Assembly (NCBI GenBank): GCA_963839645.1
Contig: CAWIVZ010000008.1
Coordinates: 806,001-870,000 of the forward strand
DNA: 64,000 nt
Reading direction: 5' to 3'
Source of the DNA: PALSA-911 sp963839645
GTDB lineage: Bacteria; Pseudomonadota; Alphaproteobacteria; Acetobacterales; Acetobacteraceae
A program made the translations under genes and the position numbers. Within the stretch, counting starts at the first letter, position 1. Every line of letters starts with the position of its first letter. Positions 17,539 to 27,481 of this stretch are shown piece by piece. Below the pieces are notes generated by a model. It ran no database searches. It saw only the letters and a list, made by a program, of their open reading frames with translations, and had not been told where the DNA came from.

Positions 17539-18700
17539 ATGAGCTTGCCCGAAGGCCGTTTCCGCTGCCGCCGAACGCCACCATCGGCATCGTCGGCGGC
17601 GGGCAGCTTGGCCGGATGTCGGCGATGGCGGCGGCCCGGCTCGGCTATCGCTGCCACATCCTGACGCCGGAGGCGGACAGTCCCGCGGCGCAGGTCTCCG
17701 CCGGCGTGACGCTCAGCGACTACGAGCGACCCGGCCAGCGCTGCGCGACATTCGCCGACGCGGTGGACGTGATCACCTTCGAGTTCGAGAACGTCAGCGC
17801 CGAGGGGCTGGATCTGCTGGCATCGCTGAAGCCGGTGCGGCCCGCGCCGGCGGTGCTGCGGATCAGCCAGGACCGGATCGCCGAGAAGACGCTTTCTGAA
17901 TGACGCCGGCGTTGCCGACCGCGCCCTGGCGGCCGCTGTCGCACCATGGCCGAACTGCACCGCCGCGGCGGCGGAGCTCGGCCTGCCGGCGGTGCTGAAG
18001 ACCACGCGGCTGGGCTATGACGGCAAGGGCCAGGCGATGCTGCGCCGGCCGGACGACCTCGCCGCCGGCATTTGCCGCGGCTGTATCCCGAAGCCGCTGA
18101 TCCTGGAAGGCTTCGTCGATTTCGCGATGGAGATCAGCGTGGTCGTCGCGCGCGGCGCGGACGGCGCGGTGTCGGCCTTCGACACGGTGGAGAACCGCCA
18201 TCGCGACCACATCCTGGACCTGACCCTGGCGCCGGCGCGCATGCCCGAGGCGACGGCTCAGGCGGCGCAGGCGTATCGCGATCCGGGTGGCGCACGCGCT
18301 GGATCTGGTCGGGCTGCTGGCGGTGGAGATGTTCGTCGACCGGCAGGGCCGGGTGCTGGCGAACGAGATCGCGCCGCGGCCGCATAATTCCGGCCACTGG
18401 ACCATCGATGCCTGCCCGACGAGCCAGTTCGAACTGCATATCCGCGCCATCGCCGGCCTGCCGCTGCCGCCGGCCACGCGCCACTCGGACGCGGTGATGA
18501 AGAATCTGGTCGGACCGGAAGAAGCCGCGCTGTGGCCGGAAATCCTGGCCGCGCCCGGCCTGATCCCGCATCTGTACGGCAAGGCGGAAGCGCGCCCGGG
18601 CCGCAAGATGGGGCATGTGACCCGGCTGTTTCCGAAAGGCGCCCTGCCGGGCGAGTTCGGCGTCGCGGCGGCCCTGGGGCCGGTGGCGCCGCGGGAGTAG
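17539..18700 (+). pseudogene. purK: N5-carboxyaminoimidazole ribonucleotide synthase, frameshifted
   Basis: ATP-grasp enzyme that makes N5-CAIR from AIR, bicarbonate and ATP for PurE. Recognisable segments are TIGIVGGGQLGRMSAMAAAR, VITFEFENVSAEGL, SQDRIAEKT, LPAVLKTTRLGYDGKGQ, PLILEGFVDFAMEISVVVAR and ENRHRDHILD, then VEMFVDRQGRVLANEIAPRP and HNSGHWTIDACPTSQFE. Breaks are needed near the start (17555-17565), 17890, 17910-17960, 18065-18095 and 18290. The ATG at 17539 assumes an early frame error; an upstream in-frame GTG at 17496 is the alternative. Coordinates of the ends are good, internal sequence is not. Confidence 0.8.
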
Positions 18701-18701
18701 C

Positions 18702-18737
18702 AAGCAAGGTCAGGGGCCTCTGCCCCCGGCCTTGCTT
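18702..18737. repeat. Intergenic hairpin between convergent purK and deoxyribosyltransferase
   Basis: AAGCAAGG (18702-18709) pairs with CCTTGCTT (18730-18737), with an inner GGGG/CCCC stem around CCTCTG. It begins just after the purK stop and includes the last codons of the gene coming from the right. It shares the GGAAGCAAGG edge and GGGG-CTC-TGCCCC-like core with the repeat at 29865, so it may be a reduced copy of the same dispersed element serving as a bidirectional terminator. Confidence 0.5.
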
Positions 18738-19298
18738 CCTCCCACTAGCTTCGCCGCCGCGCGAACCACGCAGCGTTCGAACACGGCGAGGTCGGTCCAG
18801 CGTTGTGGTTCCGGGACTTCCTCGGTGATCAGTTCGCCGCCGGAGCCGACGATGCCGACGGCGATCATCAGGTTGTCGAACAGGCCGAAGCGCTCCACCA
18901 GCAGGCCTTCGGGATCGCGTTCCGCGCCGTCATGCAATCCGATATGGGTTGTGGTGCGTTCGGTGAACGGGCGGGCGGTGGTGGCGTAGCCGAAGACCGG
19001 CCGGCCCAGGGCGCGCATGAAGCCGATTTCAAACACTGTGCCGGCATCGGCGCTGGGACCGCGGAATGGGGTCAGGTTGGCAATCACGGCATCCGCGCCG
19101 GCGATGTGGGCCTCGTTGCGCAGGCCGATGCCGTGCCAGTCCGGCAGTTCGGACCAGGCCGCCGGCTCCTGCGCCAGCGGGTCGAACGGCGAGATGCCGG
19201 CCAGGCCGTGGCGGGCGCAGATCGCCTTCTTGCGTTCCAGCCACGCCTCGGGCGCGGGCAGGAACACATCGGGGCCGGCCAGGTAGAACTCGCGGCAT
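18710..19298 (-). CDS. Nucleoside 2-deoxyribosyltransferase family, N-terminal frameshift
   Basis: A nucleoside deoxyribosyltransferase-like protein; the family swaps or hydrolyses bases of deoxynucleosides. Key segments are FYLAGPDVFLPAPEAW at the N terminus, ISPFDPLAQEPAAW, ADAVIANLTPFRGPSADAGT (the Asp/Glu active-site loop) and VFEIGFMRALGRPVFGY. The FYLAGPDVF strand is open upstream of the GTG at 19267 but reaches the best ATG (19298) only if one base near 19290 is dropped; otherwise the GTG start would delete the first strand. Length would be about 195 residues. Substrate is not predictable. Confidence 0.78.
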
Positions 19299-19376
19299 GG
19301 CGGACATCGGGGATAAATCTGCCCGCTTGCCCTCGATCGGCCAAGCGGGTTGAAGGGGGTAGCAGGAGGATTTCAC

Positions 19377-20219
19377 ATGCCGGCCGAAGCCATCATCAAC
19401 CCAGCCATGGAACGCGAGTACAACAACCGCGCCAAGGTGCCCGACTTTGCCGCGATCGCGCAGGGTTGGGCACGGAAGGCGGCGGCATTTCGCGCCGGGC
19501 ACGCCCACGCAGAGTTGGGGCTGTTCTATGGGCCTTCTCCGCGGCAGATCGTGGACATCTTCTGGCCGGGGGCGGCGCGGGACGTGCCCCTCGCGCTGTT
19601 CCTTCATGGCGGCTATTGGCAGGCGCTGGACGGCAGTTGGTTCAGCCATCTGGCCGCCGGTCTGAACGCGCACGGGGTGGCCGTGGCGCTGCCGACGCAT
19701 GATCTGTGTCCGGCGGTTTCCCTCGCCGACCTGGTGGAACAGGTGCGCGAGGCCGTGACGATGCTGTACCGGCGGCATGGACGCAGGATGCTGGCGACGG
19801 GGCACTCCGCCGGCGGGCACCTTACCGCCATGCTGATGGCAACGGACTGGCCGGCGCGCGATCCGGCCTTGCCGCGCGATCTGGTGACGGCGGGATTATC
19901 GATCAGCGGCCTGTTCGACCTCACGCCCCTGGTTGAGACCACGATCAATCGCCCGCTGGGCCTCGATCTGGCCGACGCCATACGCCTGTCACCGATTCGG
20001 ATGCCCAAGCCGGAGCTGAAGCTGCACGCGGTGGTCGGCGGGCTGGAGGGAGCGGAATACGCCCGGCAGTCCCGCGAGATGGCCGTTGCGTGGGACGGAA
20101 GCTGGCAAACCGTGCCGGGGGCCGATCATTTCTCGATTATTCCCGAGTTCGCCGATCCAGACTCCGAATTGGTTCGCAAGACCTTGCAGTTGCGAAAAAT
20201 TAGCCTGCCGTCAGGCTAG
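19377..20219 (+). CDS. Alpha/beta hydrolase, kynurenine-formamidase/BD-FAE-like
   Basis: A 280-residue serine hydrolase. Motifs are the oxyanion segment LFLHGGYWQALDGS, the nucleophile elbow ATGHSAGGHLTAML, an acidic residue region near HAVVGGLEGAE and the histidine in GADHFSIIPEFAD. The HGGYW box and overall layout match arylformamidase-like enzymes. The ATG at 19377 has AGGAGG seven bases upstream. Substrate could be N-formylkynurenine or another ester or amide; no tryptophan-catabolism gene is adjacent. Its stop codon overlaps the stop of the convergent kinase gene inside a small palindrome (20201-20218). Confidence 0.8.
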   Translation: MPAEAIINPAMEREYNNRAKVPDFAAIAQGWARKAAAFRAGHAHAELGLFYGPSPRQIVDIFWPGAARDVPLALFLHGGYWQALDGSWFSHLAAGLNAHGVAVALPTHDLCPAVSLADLVEQVREAVTMLYRRHGRRMLATGHSAGGHLTAMLMATDWPARDPALPRDLVTAGLSISGLFDLTPLVETTINRPLGLDLADAIRLSPIRMPKPELKLHAVVGGLEGAEYARQSREMAVAWDGSWQTVPGADHFSIIPEFADPDSELVRKTLQLRKISLPSG

Positions 20220-23198
20220 GCCGGCGCCAGCGAGAACAGCGTCCGGAAGGCTGCATCGGTCCGGGTCAGGTCGTCTTCCAGGCCGATTGCGGCGCGGCGC
20301 GCACCTGCCGGGTCCGCGTTGCGCGCGGCCTGCATCACCCGGCGCAGACGGACTTCCAGCGCCGCCATCGCATAGCTTGCGGCCATGCCCGCCATGGCGT
20401 GGGCCTCGGCCTCGATCTCGTGGGCCTCGCCCGCAGCGACCGCGTTCCGTAGGGCGGGCAGACGGACGGCTAGATCCCGCAGACACTGATCGACCAGATC
20501 AGCCAGCAGGTCGGGAGCCAGATTGGCGCGCAGTTCGGTCAGCCGAGGTTCGTCCACCGCCGGCGTGGCAACCGCCCGCGTTACCGCGTGCGGTCGCGCG
20601 GATGGCGGTTCGGATCCGGCCGGCGCAGCCGTATGCCTGCCTGGCCAAACGTGGCGGGCAATGGCCTCCTGTAGCGTAAGAGTATCGGCGGGCTTGGTCA
20701 GCATGTCCTTCATGCCCGCCGCGAGGCAGTTCGCCCGCTCCTCCGGCCCGACATTGGCGGTCAGCGCCACGACCGGGACCGACGCGGCGATGCCGCCCAG
20801 GGCATGCAACGCCCGCGTCGCGTCCAGCCCGTTCATGCCGGGCATCAGAATATCCATCAGCACGAGGTCGTAAGGGGTCCGTTGGGCCGCGGCGACGGCG
20901 GCCTGGCCGGTTTCAGCAACATCCACCTTGTGTCCCTCGCGGCGCAGCAGCGTGGCGATGATCGTCCTGTTGGAGGGGATGTCATCGACCAGCAACACCC
21001 GGGTGCGCGGCAAGACCCGGGGAACCTGGCGGACCGCGGGCAGCAAGCTGGCTGCGCCGTCAGGCGCGGCCAGGACGGGCAGCGTGATCCAGAATTCATT
21101 GCGGTCCGGCGGTTGCTCGCGATAGCCGATCTCTCCCCCCATCAGCGCGGTCAGCCGCTGACAGATCGTGAGGCCGAGGCCGGTTCCGGGTTTCAGGGGC
21201 GAGCCGTGCTGCTCCAGCCTGGAGAAGGGCTGGAACAGCCGGGCACGGTCCGCCACGCTGATGGCAGGACCGCAATCGCGCAATCCCAGCCGTAGGTTCG
21301 CGCGCCCAGCCGCCACCAGGGGCACGGCTTCCAGCACGACCTGGCCGGGGCGCGAGTATTTCACCGCGTTGCTCACCAGATTCATCAGCACCTGCCGCAA
21401 CCGCCCGGCATCGGTGTACAGCGTCTCCGGCACCCCGAGCGCCAGCTCCAGGCGCAGCGAAATACCGCGTGTAGCCGCTTGATCCTGAAAGACTTCCAGG
21501 ACGCTTTCCAGCAATGGCCGGAGAGCGAAGACAGCCGGCCGCAGAGCCAGCTGGCCGGCGTCGGCGCGCGACATCTCGAGAATGTCGTCCAGCAGTCCAA
21601 GCAGAGCGTCGCCGGACTGGCGCGCCACGCCGAGGATGCCGCGCTCGCCGGCCGGCAGGTCGCTGGCATGCAGCATCATCATCGCGCTGAGCAGCGTATT
21701 CAGCGGGGTACGGATCTCATGGCTGACAATGGCGACGAACCGGGACTTATCCGCCGCCGCCGCCTCCGCGATCTCGCGCGCGTGTTCCAGCGCGCGCTCG
21801 GCCTGCTTGCGCTCGGTGATGTCGGAATAGAGCGTGACGAAGCCGCCATGCGGCAGCGGGCTGCGCCGCATCTCCAGGATGTGGCCATTCGGCCTGGCGC
21901 GCTCGATCACTCCCATCGCGTTGCCGGTCCGCAGCAGAGCCATGCGCCGGACTACCTCCGCCTCCACATCCACCCTGCCGAACTCGCCCGCCTCCGCCTG
22001 GGCACGCAGAATATCGGCCATCGGCAGGCCGACGCACAGGATCTCCGCCGGCACGCCGGTGTAGTGGGTGAAATGAGCGTTCCATTGCCGCAGACGCATG
22101 TCCGCGTCGACCACCGACACGCCGTCGGAAATACCGACGAGAATCGCAGCGAGCTGCGCCGCGTTCGCCTCAGCGAGTTCCCTGGCCGCCACCTCGCGGG
22201 CGTTGGCTTCCTCCAAGGCCCGCCGGTCTCCGGCCAGCCCCCTTTCCCGGAGCCGGGCGGCACGCGTTTCCCGCAGCAGGGCCGCCATGATGAACAGCAG
22301 AAGCAGCGTGATGCAGCCGGCGAAGATTTCGCGCACCATGCTGCCAGTCGTAATGCGCCACCAGTGCCACGGCTGGATCGACGCACATCACCACCTCGAG
22401 CGGGCGGCCCATCACCGGACGCAGGGCGCACATCCGCACGCCTTGCCCCGGCGTAATCTCCCCCGTCCAGAAGCCGTCCGAATTATGCCGCATCGCGTCA
22501 GACAGCGGCGAGTCCGCGATATCGCTGCCCGGCACCGGCGCCTCCGCGCCCGCACTGGCGAATACCTTGCCATGCTGGGTGCCGACCAGCGCGATCATGC
22601 CGTTTGATCCAAGGTCCGCCGCGTTGAAAAACGAGACGACGGTGTCGGTATCGAAGAACAGCCCGATGACACCGGCGAAATGTCCCGCGGGAGTGTCCAG
22701 CCGGCGGGCCAGGCCGATGTGCCCGTGCTGACCGATCTGGTCGCGCCCCCCAAGGCCGATGAACAGGTTGCCATCGTCCGCGGACAGCTTGGCCCGGTCC
22801 TTGAACACTTCTTGCAAGGATAGATCGACCCCGACCAGTTCGGGCCGGCTACTCAGTCGGACGATCCCCCGCGCGTCGGTTAGGTAGATATCGACCCCGG
22901 GATCGTCGATAACCCTGGCCCGGCGCTGCCAGGACGCCAGGTTGAAACCGGTTGGGTCGTGTTCCCAGTCGTCTTCCAAGATGCGCAAGGTCTGGTCGAC
23001 CGAGAACAATCGGCGCCGCACCTGGTGCTCGAACAGCAGCGCCTTGTTCGCCAGTTCCGCGTTGGCATGCGCAAGGGCGGTACGCGCCTCCGTATGCAGC
23101 GCACTCAGCGTGCCCAGCCAGGTCAGGGCGATCAACGCCAGCCCGCCGAGCAGGATCGCGAGATAGGCCAGCCCGATCGATCGAAGCCATCGTTTCAT
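20216..23198 (-). CDS. Membrane hybrid histidine kinase (sensor-PAS-HisKA-HATPase-REC-Hpt), one frameshift
   Basis: Reading across one break near 22342 gives about 993 residues. Order: transmembrane helix 9-31; periplasmic sensor 32-285 (dCache/PDC-like, with VDIYLTDARGIVRLSSRPE); second helix after the break (GCITLLLLFIMAALL); PAS domain with ILVGISDGVSVVDADMRLRQ; HisKA with FVAIVSHEIRTPLN; HATPase with NLVSNAVKYS, DCGPAIS and PGTGLGLTICQRLT; receiver with VLLVDDIPSN, phospho-Asp in LVLMDILMPGMNG and TKP; and a C-terminal Hpt-like bundle with EIEAEAHAMAGMAASYA. A complete phosphorelay in one chain; the final response regulator is not in the window. The N-box is standard, while DCGPAIS departs from the usual DTGxGI. 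Confidence 0.87.
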
Positions 23199-23421
23199 GT
23201 CGCGGTTGCTACCACGCGTCCGACTTTCAACATCTGTCCCCGATCCAGCCGTTCTGAAAAGGACGGGTTCGGCATCGCCTTATCAACGTATACGTGCATT
23301 CGCCCGCCGGACCAATGGTTTCCCGCGGGGTCATGACATTGCCGCCCGCCATCGCGCCCACTATCCCGCCTGGGCGCCCGACTTGCCGCCTCCGCCTTGC
23401 GGTGCGATTGTCCGGCGGTTT

Positions 23422-23466
23422 CGGGAAGTCCGGTTACGGGAAGCCCACATTTGGGAAGCCGTGCCG
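23422..23466. repeat. Three direct repeats of GGGAAG at 15-base period before icd
   Basis: GGGAAG occurs at 23423, 23438 and 23453, exactly 15 bases apart, as CGGGAAGTC, CGGGAAGCC and TGGGAAGCC. It lies 36-80 bases upstream of the icd start, where promoter and operator would be expected. Regularly spaced direct repeats suggest a binding site, but the protein is unknown and chance is possible. Confidence 0.4.
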
Positions 23467-23501
23467 CTCTGGCCCGGCAGAGCGATGAGCAAGAGGACAG
23501 A

Positions 23502-24721
23502 ATGGCGAAAATCAAGGTGAAGACCCCGGTTGTCGAGCTCGATGGGGACGAAATGACCCGCATCATCTGGGGTTTCATCAAGGACAAGCTGATCCTTCCC
23601 TATCTGGACATCGACCTCAAATACTACGATCTCGGCATCGAATACCGCGACCAGACCAACGACCAGGTAACGGTCGACAGCGCCAACGCCATCAAGCAGT
23701 ACGGCGTGGGCGTGAAATGCGCCACCATCACGCCCGATGAGGCAGCGGGTCACGGAATTCGGCCTCAAGCGCATGTATCGCAGCCCGAACGGCACCATCC
23801 GCAACATCCTGGACGGCACGATCTTCCGCGAGCCGATCATCTGCAAGAACGTGCCGCGCCTGGTGCCGCATTGGAGCCAGCCGATCGTCATCGGCCGCCA
23901 CGCCTATGGCGACATCTATCGCGCCACCGAGATGAAGATCCCCGGCCCCGGCCGCGTGCGGCTGGTCTACGAGCCGGCCGACGAGAGCGAGCGGGCGCAG
24001 ATCCTGTCGGTGCACGACTTCAAGGGCCCCGGCGTCGCCATGGGCATGCACAACATCCAGGAGTCGATCGACGGCTTCGCCCGCGCCAGCTTCAACTACG
24101 GCATCCAGCGCGGCTATCCGGTGTACCTGTCGACCAAGAACACCATCCTGAAGGTCTATGACGGCTACTTCAAGGACCGCTTCCAGGAGATTTTCGATAA
24201 GGAATTCAAGGCAGCCTACGACAAAGCTGGCCTGACCTATGAGCACCGGCTGATCGACGACATGGTCGCCTGCGCCCTGAAATGGAACGGCGGCTATTTG
24301 TGGGCCTGCAAGAACTACGACGGCGACGTGGAGTCCGACATCGTCGCGCAGGGCTTCGGCTCGCTCGGCCTGATGACCTCCGTGCTGCTCAGCCCGGACG
24401 GCAACACGGTGGAGTCCGAGGCCGCGCACGGCACCGTGACGCGCCATTACCGCGAGCACCAGAAGGGACGGGAAACCTCCACCAACCCGATCGCCTCGAT
24501 CTTCGCCTGGACCCGCGGCCTGGCCTATCGCGGCAAGTTCGACAACACGCCGGACGTGACGGGCTTCGCCGAGACGCTGGAGAAGGTCTGCGTGGAGACG
24601 GTGGAGAGCGGGTTCATGACCAAGGACCTCGCCGGTACTGATCGGGCCCGAGCAGAAGTGGCTGAACACGCAGGACTTCCTCGCCAAGATCGACGACAAC
24701 CTGAAGAAGGCGATGGCCTGA
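23502..24721 (+). CDS. icd: NADP-dependent isocitrate dehydrogenase, two frameshifts
   Basis: Converts isocitrate to 2-oxoglutarate with NADP in the TCA cycle; this is the eukaryote-like dimeric type found in alphaproteobacteria. Segments are MAKIKVKTPVVELDGDEMTR, DQVTVDSANAIKQYGVGVKC, MYRSPNGTIRNILDGTIFRE, YDGYFKDRFQEIF, LIDDMVACALKWNGGYLWAC and AHGTVTRHYREHQKG. One extra base near 23745 separates ATITPDEA from RVTEFGLKRM; another near 24634 separates MTKDLA from VLIGPEQKWLNTQDFLAKI. Corrected length is 405 residues, the family norm. Confidence 0.93.
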
Positions 24722-24745
24722 CGCGCCACGCCGGCTCGATCGAAA

Positions 24746-24772
24746 GGCCCGCCGCAAGGCGGGCCTGTTTCG
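24746..24772 (+). terminator. Rho-independent terminator after icd
   Basis: GGCCCGCC (24746-24753), loop GCAA, GGCGGGCC (24758-24765), followed by TGTTTCG. An eight-base perfect GC stem with a tetraloop and short T-rich tail 25 bases after the icd stop. Confidence 0.75.
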
Positions 24773-24844
24773 TTATGCGCCGATATCGTTGTGCGCCGGC
24801 GCAAACCGGGTCAGACTGTGAGGCACCGAAAAGGGGGAACGGCC

Positions 24845-25711
24845 ATGGATGACATGACGGAAATCACCGGCTTGCAGCACTATCCTCTGGCGAGGCGGGG
24901 CTTCCTGATGACCGGCCTGATCAGCGGCTTCACCCTGGCGACGGTACGCGCCGAAGCCCAGGCGATCCACACCGACACGAACGGCCTTGTCGCCGGCGAG
25001 GTGCAGATCGATGACCGCCGACGGCAAGATTCCGGCTTATTTCGCCCGGCCGGACAAGCCCGGTCCGTTCCCGACCATCCTGGTGATCGAGGAGATCTTC
25101 GGCGTCCACGAATACATCAAGGATATCTGCCGGCGCTTTGCAAAAGCAGGATATCTGGCCGTCGCGCCGGAGCTGTACGCGCGCCAGGGCGACCTGTCGA
25201 AGATGACGGACGTGCAGCAGATCCTGCGTGACGTGATCTCCAAGGCGCCGGACGCGCAGTTGATGAGCGACCTCGATCTCACCGCCGCCTGGGCCGCCAA
25301 GAACCACGGCGACCCGGCGAAGCTGGCGGTTAACGGCTTCTGCCGCGGCGGGCGCGCCACCTGGCTCTATGCCGCGCACAACCCCATCGCTGAAAGCCGC
25401 CGTCGCCTGGTACGGCCCGATCGGCGGCGCGACCAGCGACAATCCAGCCGAAGACGGTGCTTGATATAGCGGATCAGATCCAATGCCCGCTGCTCGGGCT
25501 TTACGGCGGCAAGGATGGCAGCATTCCCGTCGATCAGGTCCGCGCAGCCGAAGCCAAGGCGAAGGCGGCCGGCAAGACGGTGGAGATCGTGATCTATCCC
25601 GATGCCGGCCATGCGTTCCATGCCGATTACCGCCCCAGCTACGTCAAGGACGCCGCCGAGGACGGCTGGCAGCGGGCCTTGGCCTGGTTCAAGAAATACG
25701 ATGCGGCGTAA
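24845..25711 (+). CDS. Exported dienelactone hydrolase family protein, three frameshifts
   Basis: Alpha/beta hydrolase of the dienelactone-hydrolase family. The N terminus has a twin-arginine-like signal (LARRGFLMTGLISGF, then EAQA), so export is predicted. The body has GKIPAYFARPDKPGPFPTIL, VIEEIFGVHEYIKDICRRFA, the nucleophile in VNGFCRGGRATWLY, the aspartate in LYGGKDGSIP and the histidine in PDAGHAFHAD. Single extra bases near 25010, 25386 and 25450 are needed to explain the breaks; corrected length is 287 residues. A cysteine nucleophile matches the DLH family. Physiological substrate unknown. Confidence 0.82.
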
Positions 25712-25779
25712 CGCCTGAGCGCCAGCCGATAATTGGCCACCCGATCTGTTAACGAGTGAAACGAAAATAGAGGTTAGCG

Positions 25780-26436
25780 ATGAACACCCGGTCCGTGCGG
25801 CGTAATGGCCTAGCCGCCCTCCTGCTTCCCGCCCTCCTGCTCGCCGGCTGTGCGGAAACCCCGATGGGTCCCACCGTTCAGGTGATGCCCGGCGGCGGCA
25901 AATCCCTGGATGCCTTTGCCTACGACCAGGCAACCTGCAAGCAGTTCGCGCAGAATGCGGTCGCCGGCCAGGCGCAAAACGCCAATGTCCGCGGTGTCGG
26001 CGCGGCCGCGCTTACCACGGCGCTCGGCGCAGGCCTGGGAGCGGCGATCGGCGGCGGCCATGGCGCCGGCGTCGGCGCCGCCAGCGGCGCGCTCGGCGGG
26101 GCCGGCATCGGCGCGGTCACCAGTTCCAACGCCCAGCTCTCCATCCAGCAGCAATACGACAACGCCTTCGCCCAGTGCATGTACACCAGGGGCAACGCGG
26201 TGCCCGGCTATGGCCCGATGATGGTGCAGTCCCCCTACCAGACCGCCAGCAGCCCTGCCCTGGTGCGTTCGGTGCAGGCCGAATTGAACCGCCTCGGCTA
26301 CACCCGCTCTCCGCCGGACGGCGTCGTCGGGCCGCAGACCAGCACCGCGATCAGCAGCTACCAGCGCGCCACCGGCATGCCGGTGGACGGCATGCCGTCC
26401 GAGGCGCTGCTGCAGCGCCTGCAGGCGACCCCGTAA
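25780..26436 (+). CDS. Lipoprotein with glycine zipper and peptidoglycan-binding domain
   Basis: A 218-residue predicted lipoprotein: lipobox LLLAGC with C24, a region with a cysteine (QATCKQF), a glycine-zipper stretch (GAALTTALGAGLGAAIGGGH and a following GASGALGGAGIGA-like run, about 70-110) and a C-terminal PG_binding_1 fold (ALVRSVQAELNRLGYTRSPP, then GVVGPQTSTAISSYQRATG). Probably outer-membrane or peptidoglycan-associated. GAGG upstream of the ATG. It stands alone between the hydrolase and the quinone reductase. Confidence 0.8.
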   Translation: MNTRSVRRNGLAALLLPALLLAGCAETPMGPTVQVMPGGGKSLDAFAYDQATCKQFAQNAVAGQAQNANVRGVGAAALTTALGAGLGAAIGGGHGAGVGAASGALGGAGIGAVTSSNAQLSIQQQYDNAFAQCMYTRGNAVPGYGPMMVQSPYQTASSPALVRSVQAELNRLGYTRSPPDGVVGPQTSTAISSYQRATGMPVDGMPSEALLQRLQATP

Positions 26437-26482
26437 GCCAAACCCGGTCGCACGCCCGAGCAGAACGAGAAGCAAACAGACC

Positions 26483-27457
26483 ATGAAGGCAGCGATCGTT
26501 ACCGAGAACGGCGTGCGGGTACAGGACGCGCCGGAGCCGAAGCCTGGTCCGCAGCAGGTGCTGGTGCGGGTCCGTGCCGCTGGGCTGAACCGGGCGGATC
26601 TTGGCGTCGCCGCCGGGCACGCGCATGGCAGCCTCGGCGGACCCGGCACCATCATCGGCCTGGAATTCGCCGGCGAGGTGGCGGAAGTGGGCTCCGAGGT
26701 CCCGGCGCACATCAAGCCGGGGATGCGGGTGATGGCCAAGGGAGCCGGCGGCTATGCCGAATATGCCCTGGCCGATCACGGCACCGTCTGCGCCGTGCCG
26801 GCCAGCAACATGAGCTGGGAACAGGCCGCGACGCTGCCGGTGGCACTGTCGACCATGCACGACGCGATCATGACCAACGGGGCACTGAAGCCGGGCCAGA
26901 GCATTCTGATCCAGGGTGCGAGTTCCGGCGTCGGACTGATGGGAATGCAGATCGCCAAGATGATGGGCGCCAGTCTGGTGATCGGCAGTTCCACCAATGC
27001 CGGCAGGCGCGCGCGGCTGGCGGAATTCGGCGCTGATCTGGCCATCGACACCACCGATACCGGCTGGCCCGATCAGGTTCTGACCGCAACCGGCGGACGC
27101 GGCGTGGATGTGATCATCGACCAGATTTCCGCCAGCGTCGCCAACGGCAACCTGAAATGCTGCACCATTCTGGGGCGGATCGTGAATGTCGGCCGTCTCG
27201 GCGGCACCAGGGGGGACTTCAACTTCGACCTGCATGCGGCCCGGCGCATCCAGTATATCGGCGTGACGTTCCGTACCCGGAGCATCGAGGAAGTGCGGGA
27301 GATCAACCGCAAAATGGTCACCGACCTGTGGCCGGCGGTGGAAGCCGGCAAGCTGGCCCTGCCGATCGACAAGGTGTTTCCGCTCGCCGAGGCGCCGGCC
27401 GCCCTGGCGCACATGCAGGCGAACCAGCATTTCGGCAAGATCGTGCTGGTGTGCTGA
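26483..27457 (+). CDS. Zinc-free NADPH:quinone oxidoreductase (MDR family)
   Basis: A 324-residue medium-chain reductase of the QOR group: an N-terminal GroES-like domain (MKAAIVTENGVRVQDAPEPK, GLNRADLGVAAGH) and a Rossmann domain with ILIQGASSGVGLMGMQIAKM. The zinc-binding cysteine and histidine ligands of alcohol dehydrogenases are missing, as in quinone reductases. Ends 25 bases from the convergent coiled-coil gene. The exact substrate is not predictable. Confidence 0.85.
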   Translation: MKAAIVTENGVRVQDAPEPKPGPQQVLVRVRAAGLNRADLGVAAGHAHGSLGGPGTIIGLEFAGEVAEVGSEVPAHIKPGMRVMAKGAGGYAEYALADHGTVCAVPASNMSWEQAATLPVALSTMHDAIMTNGALKPGQSILIQGASSGVGLMGMQIAKMMGASLVIGSSTNAGRRARLAEFGADLAIDTTDTGWPDQVLTATGGRGVDVIIDQISASVANGNLKCCTILGRIVNVGRLGGTRGDFNFDLHAARRIQYIGVTFRTRSIEEVREINRKMVTDLWPAVEAGKLALPIDKVFPLAEAPAALAHMQANQHFGKIVLVC

Positions 27458-27481
27458 TCGCGCTGCCAGCCGACGGCCGCG

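Noticed and set aside
22800..23200. Separate short sensor gene upstream of the kinase
   Set aside because: The two parts join after removing one base and give the expected sensor-TM-PAS order, so one gene is more likely.
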